Shown: piece by piece, positions 14,679 through 22,769 of the stretch
Numbering within the stretch: position 1 is the first letter of the stretch
Layout of the letters: the number at the start of each line of letters is the position of its first letter
Assembly (NCBI GenBank): GCA_002347705.1
Contig: DDWY01000064.1
Span: 2,086-30,236, forward strand
Length of the DNA: 28,151 bases
Direction of reading: 5' to 3'
Origin: Anaerolineaceae bacterium UBA2274
GTDB taxonomy: Bacteria > Chloroflexota > Anaerolineae > Anaerolineales > Anaerolineaceae
The notes under the pieces: generated by a model
What the model was told of the DNA's origin: nothing
Seen by the model: only the letters and a program-made list of their open reading frames with translations
The model's database searches: none
Made by a program: the position numbers and the translations under genes

Positions 14679-15290
14679 ATGCAAGCTAAAACTGCTTTTC
14701 CGGTCATCTGGGATTCAATAAAAATTTGGTGGAAGGATTGGGCTAACCAGGTTCTGGTGGCACTATCGGCAGTCCTGCTGAGCCTGACGATTGTACTTTA
14801 TCCACTGGCGCTTTTTGGCGTTTATGAGCAAGCCCTGGACCTTAGCCACGGCATCCGCACTGGCATCCTCGGTTTCTGGAAGGGTTTCAAGACTTATTGG
14901 CGCGTGAGTCTGCCCTGGGGTTTGCTGAATCTGCTGGTTATCGGTTTTTTGGGTTTTAACATCTGGTTCTATCTCAATGTGGATCACCCAATTGCTTTGG
15001 TATTAATGGCATTGATGCTTGGGTTGGTCTCTTTTTGGCTGATCTGGCAGTTTTACACGGTCAGTTGTTTTTTCCTGCAAGAAGAAAAGAAACTCAAGAT
15101 AGCCTGGAAGAACGGCCTGGCAATTATCCTGCTGCAGCCTGGGTATGCCATCGTGATTGCTTTGGTGATGTTAATCCTCGTTGGATTGTCGCTGACGACC
15201 TTCATTCCATTTTTTTTGGGATCTGTGCCCCTGATCGCCATCCTGGGTTTGCGGGCAGTCCAGGAAACAATCAAGCAGGATGATGCTTAA
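14679..15290 (+). CDS. DUF624 (YesL-like) membrane protein
   Basis: A 203-residue integral membrane protein with about five hydrophobic helices: ~24-48, ~77-98, ~103-132, ~145-170 and ~172-192. The N-terminal region, WDSIKIWWKDWANQVLVAL followed by a helix, and the central aromatic FWKGFKTYWR motif before SLPWGLLNLL match the DUF624/YesL family, whose members often sit beside sugar transport genes but have no proven activity. No ribosome site precedes the ATG and a TATAAT ends six bases upstream, so translation from a leaderless mRNA is likely. The zinc-ribbon gene follows 45 nt downstream in the same direction. Confidence 0.82.
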   Translation: MQAKTAFPVIWDSIKIWWKDWANQVLVALSAVLLSLTIVLYPLALFGVYEQALDLSHGIRTGILGFWKGFKTYWRVSLPWGLLNLLVIGFLGFNIWFYLNVDHPIALVLMALMLGLVSFWLIWQFYTVSCFFLQEEKKLKIAWKNGLAIILLQPGYAIVIALVMLILVGLSLTTFIPFFLGSVPLIAILGLRAVQETIKQDDA

Positions 15291-15335
15291 TTTGCTATAC
15301 TAAATCCAGTTTTTATCGAGCTCATGCGAGGAGTT

Positions 15336-16352
15336 ATGGCACGAAAAATCCTTGGCTATATCGAGTTAGTATGGACCTGCGATAGTTGCGGTACAAAAAA
15401 CCCAGGTGCTATAAAATCCTGCACCAGTTGCGGCGCACCACAACCTCTGGGAGTGCGCTTTGAGCAGGTGGACCCTAATACCTTTAATTTCATCAAAGAC
15501 GAAGCATTGATCCGCATGGCACGTTCAGGACCGGATAAGCACTGCCCCTATTGCGGCACACGCAACCTGGCGGATGCTCTGACCTGCGTGCAGTGTGGTG
15601 GCGACCTGACCGTTGGGGCTACGTCAAGACCTTCGGGCGACGTGATTGAGCCCTATCCGTTGGAAGGCAAGCAAAGTCAGCCTCAACCCACCTCAGGGCA
15701 ACAGCCGATGGCAACCCGGGCACCTATGCCCCGCAAAGTTTCAATTGTAATGATTTTGGTGCTGCTGGCGATCTGTGTGTTTGGGGTTTTCATGCTCACA
15801 CAGATGCTGCGCACGGACGTGGTGAAAGCGACAGTGACTTCCACCCAATGGGAAAGGGTGGTGGTGGTGGAGTCTTACCAGCGGGTGAATGCCAGTGACT
15901 GGGCGGCAAATATCCCGGCTGACGCAATCATCTCAAGTTGTTCGCTGGAGTACCGCTACGATTCCGACGAGCCGGCAGAACATTCGGAGGAAATTTGCGG
16001 AACTCCCTACACGGTCGACACCGGCACTGGTGTGGGTGAGGTGGTGCAGGACTGCTACTACCGTGTGTACGAGGACTACTGCCGCTATGAGACGATGGGC
16101 TGGACGGTTGTGGACACATTACGGTTGACTGGAACGGATCTAAACCCGCTTTGGCCGGCAGCGAACCTGACAAGCACGGAGCGGGTCGGGGAGGCAACCG
16201 AGACCTACACCATCTGGTTCAATGCGGGAGGAAAGAATTATGACCTGCGAACCACGAATTACAGCCTGTATCAGCAAGCGTACCCGGGCAGCCGATGGGA
16301 ACTGGAAGTAAATCAGCTTGGTGCGGTCACTTCCGCACAACCCTCGGATTAA
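15336..16352 (+). CDS. Double zinc-ribbon, single-pass membrane protein of unknown function
   Basis: A 338-residue protein, not assigned to a characterised family. Two zinc ribbons lie at the N-terminus: C15-x2-C18/C29-x2-C32 (WTCDSCGTKNPG, RanBP2-like with the W and N) and C70-x2-C73/C84-x2-C87. A Pro/Gln-rich linker leads to one membrane helix (~134-157), then an ~180-residue extracytoplasmic domain rich in Tyr, Trp and Cys (SSCSLEY, EEICGTPY, DCYYRVYEDYCRYE). The cysteines outside could form disulphides. ATG 15336 is preferred over 15324 because GAGGAG immediately precedes it and the protein then starts MARKILGYIEL. A TATACT -10-like box lies at 15296-15301. Cytoplasmic ribbons plus an outer domain suggest a sensor or anchor, but no partner is evident. 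Confidence 0.8.
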   Translation: MARKILGYIELVWTCDSCGTKNPGAIKSCTSCGAPQPLGVRFEQVDPNTFNFIKDEALIRMARSGPDKHCPYCGTRNLADALTCVQCGGDLTVGATSRPSGDVIEPYPLEGKQSQPQPTSGQQPMATRAPMPRKVSIVMILVLLAICVFGVFMLTQMLRTDVVKATVTSTQWERVVVVESYQRVNASDWAANIPADAIISSCSLEYRYDSDEPAEHSEEICGTPYTVDTGTGVGEVVQDCYYRVYEDYCRYETMGWTVVDTLRLTGTDLNPLWPAANLTSTERVGEATETYTIWFNAGGKNYDLRTTNYSLYQQAYPGSRWELEVNQLGAVTSAQPSD

Positions 16353-16446
16353 TCCTGAAATTTAGCGCGAATCACTCAAGTTCCCCTTCTCGATGTCTTA
16401 ACGATCTGTCACTGCATTGGATTTTCTGAAATTGAGTCTTCACAAT

Positions 16447-16924
16447 TCTGTCATTGCGACTGCTTGCGTACAGAGTAGGAACGAAGCAATCTAAAATGTA
16501 GATACGCTAAGCAAAATACGAATTACACAAACCCTTCATGGATTTGGTTGTGATCCTGCTACCTCAAGCGTTTGGGTTTGCAAAGAGTTTAGATTGCTTC
16601 ACAAAAGAAGTTCGCAATGACAGAATAATAAGATTGCGCTCGTTTTTTTATCTGTCATTGTGAGGAACGAAGCAATCTAAAATGCTTGCCTACAAGGCGT
16701 TCAGCGGTTCACACACTTTAGACCTTCTGTCATTGCGAGGAACGAAGCAATCTAAAATGTGTGCACGCAAGCAGCACGAGAGGTTCAGATAAGTTTGATC
16801 TATTAAGAAAGCGCGATTTGCCACCTCAAGCGTTTTGGTTTGCAAAGAGTTTAGATTGCTTCACAAAAGAAGTTCGCAATACCCAGAGGGCACGATGTGA
16901 CAGTCCAAAAGAAGTTCGCAATGA
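16447..16924. repeat. Cluster of TGTCATTGCGA inverted-repeat elements
   Basis: This fills most of the 760-bp gap 16353-17112, which contains no gene. Two elements (16447-16624 and 16726-16880) have left arm TCTGTCATTGCGAGGAACG continuing AAGCAATCTAAAATG, and right arm GTTTAGATTGCTTCACAAAA continuing GAAGTTCGCAATGACA. The arms are imperfect inverses; the cores of ~100 bp differ except for CCTCAAGCGTTTTGGTTTGCAA near the right arm. A lone left arm lies at 16651-16684 and a stray right-arm tip at 16907-16924. Another copy starts at 28139. No transposase is nearby; this looks like a non-autonomous REP/MITE-like family. Confidence 0.85.
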
Positions 16925-17070
16925 AAGAGGATAAAAAGCGCGCGCAACACCCATATGGCAGGATGTTACAAATAAAGAAACATATCATCGTTGAATCAAC
17001 AGCTCTCAATCCTTGCAGTTGCCTCTTCTGTTCGTTCCATCGAGACCACATCAAACCATTATATAAGAAT

Positions 17071-17101
17071 CAAAAAACCCACCTGATCGGCGGGTTTTTT
17101 G
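17071..17101. terminator. Terminator of the HerA-like gene (symmetric)
   Basis: CAAAAAACCCACC/GGCGGGTTTTTTG pair with one A-C mismatch around a 5-nt TGATC loop. On the minus strand the A-run becomes a T-run 12 bases past the ATPase stop (17113). It could also stop plus-strand read-through. Confidence 0.85.
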
Positions 17102-17112
17102 TGTGTAGCGGT

Positions 17113-19593
17113 TTATCTGTAAGCCGGGATCAACACCCAACGTTCGCCGTCTTTGAAGGCATAGTGGGGCAGCCAGCCTAAACCAAAAAACTCCTCCACA
17201 ATGTCCTTTTTGTAAGGGTTGATGGTGACTTCGCGGATGGTGCCAGCCATGTCTTGCGCGCTTTCCTGGTAAGCAGCCAATTCCTCTTTCAATTTCTCAT
17301 CCAATTCTGCAAGCTGCTTGTTGTATTCCTTAATCATCAGCTCAGATTCCTCCACATTTGACTTGGCGGTGGATGTCAATCGGCGTTTGGTGAGCGAGCT
17401 GTTGATGCTTTTTTTATGCCCGGAGAAAAGGCTGACGACCGTCGAAAGACCTGTGCCGGCTTCTTCCATCCGGCGCTGGTTGAGAATCTTTTGCTCCTTG
17501 TCCAGTTCGATCTCTTCCTTCATTTTCTTGGATTCGATCGATTTGCGCAGTTTCTCGTACTTCTGTTCGATTTTCTCGACTTCGTCAGACTGCCCTCCCT
17601 GGCTGGCTTTGATGCAGCGGGCTTCAAACGTTTCGCGGCTCTCGCCGGGTTTGGAGGTGAGTTTGAGCTTGTCATTGGTGAAGAGGGTCAGTCCATTATC
17701 GCGATAGATCCATTCCTCGAAATACTTGGAAAGGCTGGCAATGTTCTTCTCGTCGTCAAAGGGGTAACGTAAATCGCCAAAGGTGGCGTTTGGCAGGGGG
17801 CGGGATTCGGCTGCCAGCAAATCGATGGGCTCGTGTTGATAATCAAGCCAGCGCACCAGCCCGCGCCCTTCGATGCCAGGAAGATTGACGGAAATTTTCT
17901 TTTCCAGGTCCAATCCATAAGTACGGTTGGCAAAGTAAACCTTTGCCTGACCCACCAGTGAGGGTTCGTAGTGGTAGCGCTGTTCAGCAGTGGAGGGGAT
18001 ACCCCTTTTTGCAGCCAGCCTGAGAGCCTCACTGAGGCTAACCGTGACAGGCAGGTAAAGAACATTGGCTTTGGAGGAAAGAACAGGTTGATTGGTGCTC
18101 CCAGGCAGGTCCTTTTTGGCTCCTCCGAGGACTTGCTCAACGCTGATCGGCGCGTTGCCGTTGGCGGCGCTGGAGACCTGCAGCACGTCTGCCCCAACCA
18201 GGCGGTTGAGCTCAGCCAGTTTTGTGCGCATGATGGGACCAGGGAGGTAATTCATCGCCCAGCGGGTGGTAAAGATTTCCGGAGCTTTGGCGTGCACGTT
18301 GTGCAGCAAGAAAACACGCTTACCCAGGGTGGATATGACGCTGTCGAAGTAAGCGCGGTCAAAGGAGCCCGTCGCTGTCGCCAGACCATCCAGCAGACGT
18401 TGCTTATCCTGGTCCGTTTGGAGTTTGCCGATGATCCAGGTGCCGGTGTTGGAAAGCGCTTTGTAATCCAGATCGATGGGGTTCTGCGTGGCAAGCACCA
18501 AGCCAACGCCAAAGGCGCGGGCTTGCTTGAGCAGGCGCAGGATGATCGGCTTGCTGGGTGGATTGGCAACCGGCGGCAGGTAGCCTACAATTTCATCAAA
18601 GTAAACCAGGGCCCGCAGGCTGCTTGTGCCGGATTGTGTGCGCATCCAGGTTTCAACGGCGGAATAAAGCAGCGTAATGAAGAACATGCGTTCCTGGTCC
18701 GCCAGGTGTGCCAGATAGAAGACGCTGTGGCGCGGTTTGCCATCGGGTGAGTAGAGGAAGGCGTTGATGTCGAGCGCTTGCCCTTGCAGCCAGTTCTGGA
18801 AAGAAGGCGCGGCAATAAAATTATTGAGCGCCATCGCCAGTTCAAAACGATCCTTTTCAGGATAGAACTTGGAAATTGGAAAGACCCCTAATTTTTCAAA
18901 GGGGGGAGTTTGAACTTGCATGATCAGCGATTCCAGGTCAAGATCCTGCCCCTGGCTCCAGGCGTTCTCGAAGATATTGGAAAGCAGGATGTGTTCCCGC
19001 GAGCGCACAGGATCGATGTTTTTGTAGCCGACGAGCTCAAGCAAGGCGGTGGTAGTACTGCTGATGTTTTCGCGCAGAATTTCCTTATTCTCTTCCCAGG
19101 GAATGGAAGGGGCTTTCAGGGACGAGAGAATGCTTACAGGGAAGCCCGAATCTGAGCCCGGGCTGTAGATGGCGTAATCCACATTGGTGGCAAGTTTCTG
19201 CATCCGTGCCTGGTCGATGCCTGAACGCTCAAGACCTTTCTGCCAATTTTCGGCAGCTTCTGCCGCAGCTTGCTCTGCGGTCTTGCCTTCACGCCGGGCG
19301 ATGTCTTCGTCCACCCAGGGAGCAAAGTCGGAAGGCAGCAGCTTGGGGAAATGCAGCAGGTGGTTGGTGAGGTCGCCTTTGGGATCGATCAGGATGGCGG
19401 GGATGCCCTGCAGTGCGGCTTCCTCGAGCAGGATAATACCCATACCCGTTTTACCAGAGCCTGTCATACCGGTGATCATGGCATGCGTAGTGAGGTCGCT
19501 GGGGTCGTAGAAGGTGAGTTTGTCGGCGACAACCGCTTTTGCGGCGAGGTCGTAAGCCTGACCGAAATAAAATTTTGAGGGATTGAGTTCCAT
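17113..19593 (-). CDS. HerA/FtsK-like DNA-translocase ATPase with C-terminal coiled coil
   Basis: An 826-residue P-loop ATPase of the HerA/DUF87 type. Walker A GMTGSGKT is at 42-49, the strand LIDPKGDLTN at 68-77, Walker B ALVYFDE at 328-334 and the sensor ATQNP at 368-372. GSGKTGMGIILLEEAA after the P-loop and the IDPKGD motif are typical of HerA-VirB4-FtsK pumps that move along DNA as hexamers. Residues ~650-690 and ~745-785 are Lys/Glu-rich coiled coil, and the last 40 residues form a small hydrophobic-aromatic tail. HerA partners (NurA, Sir2, SLFN or other nucleases) are absent here, so the gene stands alone with its own terminator. AAGGG lies 5 nt before the ATG. A repair, conjugation-like or cytoplasmic packaging role cannot be separated by sequence. 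Confidence 0.88.
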   Translation of the reverse strand: MELNPSKFYFGQAYDLAAKAVVADKLTFYDPSDLTTHAMITGMTGSGKTGMGIILLEEAALQGIPAILIDPKGDLTNHLLHFPKLLPSDFAPWVDEDIARREGKTAEQAAAEAAENWQKGLERSGIDQARMQKLATNVDYAIYSPGSDSGFPVSILSSLKAPSIPWEENKEILRENISSTTTALLELVGYKNIDPVRSREHILLSNIFENAWSQGQDLDLESLIMQVQTPPFEKLGVFPISKFYPEKDRFELAMALNNFIAAPSFQNWLQGQALDINAFLYSPDGKPRHSVFYLAHLADQERMFFITLLYSAVETWMRTQSGTSSLRALVYFDEIVGYLPPVANPPSKPIILRLLKQARAFGVGLVLATQNPIDLDYKALSNTGTWIIGKLQTDQDKQRLLDGLATATGSFDRAYFDSVISTLGKRVFLLHNVHAKAPEIFTTRWAMNYLPGPIMRTKLAELNRLVGADVLQVSSAANGNAPISVEQVLGGAKKDLPGSTNQPVLSSKANVLYLPVTVSLSEALRLAAKRGIPSTAEQRYHYEPSLVGQAKVYFANRTYGLDLEKKISVNLPGIEGRGLVRWLDYQHEPIDLLAAESRPLPNATFGDLRYPFDDEKNIASLSKYFEEWIYRDNGLTLFTNDKLKLTSKPGESRETFEARCIKASQGGQSDEVEKIEQKYEKLRKSIESKKMKEEIELDKEQKILNQRRMEEAGTGLSTVVSLFSGHKKSINSSLTKRRLTSTAKSNVEESELMIKEYNKQLAELDEKLKEELAAYQESAQDMAGTIREVTINPYKKDIVEEFFGLGWLPHYAFKDGERWVLIPAYR

Positions 19594-19785
19594 AAAGCCC
19601 TTCTTTGATTAATTTTTCAGTAGGTTTGATTATAAATCATACTAAAGGGCTTTTACGATTCGGGAAAGACATTCGGGAAAGAGGCGTTACTGCTTGTTAT
19701 CTCGGATGGAAATAGCGTTTTTCGAAAATAGTCATAGAAAATGTTTCTTTTTCCCTAAAAAATTGGATACACCTGAAAAACCAGG

Positions 19786-19881
19786 ATATTTTGCTCCAAA
19801 TATTTTGTGTCAAATACTTTGTGTCAAGGCTAAATAGAAATGTCCTATTCTGGCAAATATTTTGTGGCAAATATTTTGCTC
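19786..19881 (+). repeat. Clustered 14-bp direct repeats upstream of chvE (putative operator)
   Basis: Units of consensus CAAATATTTTGTGTC occur in two tandem groups: 19786-19797, 19798-19811 and 19812-19825, then 19854-19867 and 19868-19881. A degenerate copy follows at 19882-19895. Groups are 56 bp apart in register. The last unit supplies the TTGCTC -35 hexamer of the chvE promoter, so a protein binding the repeats would contact or compete with RNA polymerase. Confidence 0.75.
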
Positions 19882-19930
19882 CAAAATTTGCAAATAAGTT
19901 ATAATATCGATAATGGAGTCAAAGACTCCA
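19876..19930 (+). promoter_or_regulatory. chvE-mmsAB promoter and leader hairpin
   Basis: TTGCTC (19876-19881), an 18-bp spacer and TATAAT (19900-19905) form a credible promoter. The transcript would start near 19912. A perfect 7-bp hairpin TGGAGTC-AAA-GACTCCA (19914-19930) then caps the 5' end of the ~130-nt leader. No known riboswitch fold is recognised. The remaining 19594-20040 is AT-rich and holds no gene. Confidence 0.65.
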
Positions 19931-20040
19931 AAAATCTGGGCGCAATGCTACTATCCAAAACTAAAAACCACCTTCTGTTATTTGTGATTGATCGTATTAA
20001 GATCAGCAGCATTAGCCAAAATATAATCTAAGGAGAAGAA

Positions 20041-21159
20041 ATGAAAAAATCAAAACTTTTGTTTACCCTCGCAGGTCTTTTGATCATCGCGAGCATGGTA
20101 CTGGGTGCATGCGCACCTAAGGCCGAGCAACCAGCCGACGCAGGTCTGGCTGTGGGTATTGTGCTCCCCACCAAGGACGAGCCCCGCTGGATCCAGGACG
20201 AAACCCGCTTCAAGGACGCGCTGACCGAGCAAGGCTATGGCGTCGAAATTCTCTTCAGCCAGGGCGATCCTGCTAAAGAGAAACAAAACGTTGAAACCCT
20301 GATTTCAAAGGGCATCAAAGTTTTGATCATCTGCCCCCATGACGGAACTGCTGCCGCTGCCGCTGCTGAGGCTGCCCGTGCCGCTGGTGTGAAGGTTGTC
20401 TCTTATGACCGCCTGATCCTTGACACCGACGCTGTCGATTATTATGTGACCTTTGATTCTGTCGCGGTTGGTGCTGCCCAGGCACAGTACCTGGTGGACA
20501 ACGCCGCTGGAACTGGTCTGCCCCTGTATCTGTATGCTGGTGCTTCCTCAGACAACAACGCCTTCCTCTTCTTTGAGGGCGCCTGGAACGTTTTGCAGCC
20601 CAAGATCGCAGATGGTACCTTCGTGATCAAGAACTCACCTGAAGCCATCGCACTGCAAGGCAAAGCCACTCTGACCCGTGACGAAATGGGTAAGATCCTC
20701 GGTCAGATCACGACCAACTGGGATTTCAATGTGGCAAAGAACCTGGCAGAAGCCAACCTGACCGCTGCTACCGCCGCCGACAAGGGCGAAGTCTTCATCC
20801 TCGCACCGAACGATGGTACCGCCCGCGCTATCGCTGACGCTTTCGCCGCCGATACCGATGTAACCAAGTTCTATGTCACTGGTCAGGATGCAGAAAAAGC
20901 CTCTGTCCAGTACATCATCGATGGCAAACAGTCCATGACCGTGCTGAAGGATGTTCGCACCCTCGTTGCTGATGCTATTGCAGCAGCAGTTGCCTTCCTT
21001 GACGGGAAGACTCCTGCGCAAACCCACACCTATAATAACAATGTCATTGAGGTGCCTGCCAAGCCATCAGCTGTGGTCACCGTAACCAAGGACAACGTAA
21101 AAGCCGCTATCGTCGACTCCGGTTACTATCCGGCCAGCGACTTCACAGGTTTAGAGTAG
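20041..21159 (+). CDS. chvE: ChvE-type sugar ABC transporter substrate-binding lipoprotein
   Basis: A 372-residue periplasmic-binding protein, lipid-anchored at Cys24 (LGAC). It matches the ChvE multiple-monosaccharide binder: VGIVLPTKDEPRWIQD (38-53), VLIICPHDGTAAAAAAE, VSYDRLI, DYYVTFDS, the hallmark DNNAFLFFEGA, TGQDAE, the hinge segment TVLKDVRTLVADAI and the C-terminal VDSGYYPASDF. These proteins bind xylose, galactose, glucose, arabinose and related aldoses with high affinity and deliver them to the MmsAB permease encoded next. A stem-loop follows the stop, so the binder is probably made in excess over the membrane subunits. AAGGAGAAGAA precedes the ATG. The exact sugar cannot be predicted. 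Confidence 0.94.
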   Translation: MKKSKLLFTLAGLLIIASMVLGACAPKAEQPADAGLAVGIVLPTKDEPRWIQDETRFKDALTEQGYGVEILFSQGDPAKEKQNVETLISKGIKVLIICPHDGTAAAAAAEAARAAGVKVVSYDRLILDTDAVDYYVTFDSVAVGAAQAQYLVDNAAGTGLPLYLYAGASSDNNAFLFFEGAWNVLQPKIADGTFVIKNSPEAIALQGKATLTRDEMGKILGQITTNWDFNVAKNLAEANLTAATAADKGEVFILAPNDGTARAIADAFAADTDVTKFYVTGQDAEKASVQYIIDGKQSMTVLKDVRTLVADAIAAAVAFLDGKTPAQTHTYNNNVIEVPAKPSAVVTVTKDNVKAAIVDSGYYPASDFTGLE

Positions 21160-21177
21160 TTTTATTTGCAGTATCGA

Positions 21178-21205
21178 AGCAGTGACTGGGTAACCAGTCA
21201 CTGCT
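21178..21205 (+). terminator. Intercistronic stem-loop between chvE and mmsA
   Basis: AGCAGTGACTGG/CCAGTCACTGCT is a 12-bp perfect stem with a GTAA tetraloop, followed by ATTATTCAG, not a true T-run. It is more likely an attenuator or an RNA-end protector that sets a high chvE:mmsAB ratio than a full terminator. It is bracketed by a direct repeat AGAGTAGTTTT (21153-21163 and 21213-21223), the first copy overlapping the chvE stop. Confidence 0.7.
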
Positions 21206-21236
21206 ATTATTCAGAGTAGTTTTGCAGGAGGCGCCA

Positions 21237-22760
21237 ATGGAGACACCCATTCTTGAAATGAAATCCATTACCAAGGAATTCCCTGGAGTGAAGGCGTTAG
21301 ATAATGTGACCTTTAGCGTACGTAAGGGTGAGGTGCACTGCCTCGTGGGGGAAAATGGTGCAGGAAAATCTACGTTGATGAAAGTACTGAGCGGAGTGCA
21401 CGCCTTTGGCACTTATACCGGTGATATTTTTGTAGAAGGAGAACTGCAAAAATTCAACGGCATTCGCGATAGTGAACACGCGGGTATTGCGATTATCTAC
21501 CAGGAACTGGCATTAATACCGGAATTATCTGTTTACGAAAATATTTTCTTAGGGAACGAAGTTAGCAATGGCATTGTGATCGATTCGAACGAGTCGATTT
21601 CCCAGGCTATTGATATTTTAAAAAAGGTGGGTTTGGATGTAAATCCTCTCACAAAAATCAAGAACCTCGGGGTTGGCAAGCAACAATTGGTTGAAATTGC
21701 CAAAGCCTTGAAAAAAGACGTCAGGATTTTGATCCTGGATGAACCCACTGCTGCGCTGAATGAAACCGACAGCGACAACCTTCTGCAACTGATCCGCGGT
21801 CTGAAAGAACAGGGTGTGACCTGCATTCTCATCTCGCACAAATTGCGCGAAGTGATGGAGATTGCCGATACTATTACCGTCTTAAGGGACGGCAAGACCG
21901 TCACTACTCTGGATGTCGAAGCAGACAAGGTTAATGAACCTGTCCTGATCAAGCACATGGTTGGTCGGTCGATCGATAACATTTTCCCAAAGCGGGAGAA
22001 TGTAAACATTGGCGAGGAAGTACTCAGACTTGAAAACTGGAGCGCGTTTTCCTATGCTCTCGGCAGAGACATCCTTAAGAATGTCAACATCAGCGTGCAT
22101 GCCGGAGAGATTGTTGGGATCGCTGGTTTGATGGGATCCGGACGTACGGAACTGGCAAAAAGTATTTTTGGCAACCCGGACCACTATCGTTTGAGTGGAA
22201 AAGTGTTTATAAACGGAAAAGAGCAGAAATTCCGCAGCCCTCATGACGCGATCAAATCATCTATGGCGTATGTTACCGAGGATCGCAAAGGCAATGGTTT
22301 GATCCTTATTGACGATGTTAAGCACAATATCAGCCTGGCAAACCTCAAGGAAATTACTACTGGCGGCGTGATCAATGAAAATGAGGAGATCCTCATTGCA
22401 AATAAGTACCGCTCAGAACTCAATATCAAGACACCTACCATTCAGCAAAAGGTACGTAATCTGAGCGGTGGGAACCAGCAAAAAGTGTCGTTGGGCAAAT
22501 GGTTGTTTGTAAAACCCGGGATCATGATCCTGGATGAACCTACCCGCGGAATTGATGTTGGTGCTAAATATGAGATCTACACGATCATGAATTCATTGGT
22601 AGAGCAGGGAATGAGCATCATCATGATCTCATCCGAACTACCAGAGGTCCTCGGCATGAGCGACCGTATTTATGTCATGTCTGCAGGGAAAATTAACGGT
22701 GAGATGCCTGTTGAAGATGCTTCGCAAGAAGGCATCATGGCATTGGCAGTGGATTATTAG
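21237..22760 (+). CDS. mmsA: Multiple-monosaccharide ABC transporter ATPase MmsA (GguA)
   Basis: A 507-residue tandem ATPase of the sugar (RbsA/XylG/MmsA) type. Domain 1 has Walker A GENGAGKST (38-46), the degenerate signature NLGVGKQQLVEIAKAL normal for this family, Walker B ILILDEPTAALN and the switch ISHK. Domain 2 has a degenerate P-loop GLMGSGRTEL, the full signature NLSGGNQQKVSLGKWL and Walker B IMILDEPTRGIDVG. The ATG at 21237 has AGGAGG 5 nt upstream; the TTG at 21222 in the same frame is not used. It energises import of the sugar bound by ChvE. mmsB starts 9 nt after the stop, and the TAG stop is part of the mmsB ribosome site. Confidence 0.94.
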   Translation: METPILEMKSITKEFPGVKALDNVTFSVRKGEVHCLVGENGAGKSTLMKVLSGVHAFGTYTGDIFVEGELQKFNGIRDSEHAGIAIIYQELALIPELSVYENIFLGNEVSNGIVIDSNESISQAIDILKKVGLDVNPLTKIKNLGVGKQQLVEIAKALKKDVRILILDEPTAALNETDSDNLLQLIRGLKEQGVTCILISHKLREVMEIADTITVLRDGKTVTTLDVEADKVNEPVLIKHMVGRSIDNIFPKRENVNIGEEVLRLENWSAFSYALGRDILKNVNISVHAGEIVGIAGLMGSGRTELAKSIFGNPDHYRLSGKVFINGKEQKFRSPHDAIKSSMAYVTEDRKGNGLILIDDVKHNISLANLKEITTGGVINENEEILIANKYRSELNIKTPTIQQKVRNLSGGNQQKVSLGKWLFVKPGIMILDEPTRGIDVGAKYEIYTIMNSLVEQGMSIIMISSELPEVLGMSDRIYVMSAGKINGEMPVEDASQEGIMALAVDY

Positions 22761-22769
22761 GAGACGTCA

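Noticed and set aside
17971..18750. 259-aa plus-strand frame inside the HerA-like gene
   Set aside because: The minus strand carries Walker A and B motifs and a full-length family; the plus frame has no recognisable features.
19786..19895. Possible CRISPR array or plasmid-like iteron origin
   Set aside because: Units are 14 bp, back-to-back without unique spacers, and sit on a promoter. No cas, rep or DnaA-box cluster is nearby.
19912..20040. Possible riboswitch in the chvE leader
   Set aside because: Only one short hairpin is visible; no conserved aptamer core or expression platform could be recognised.
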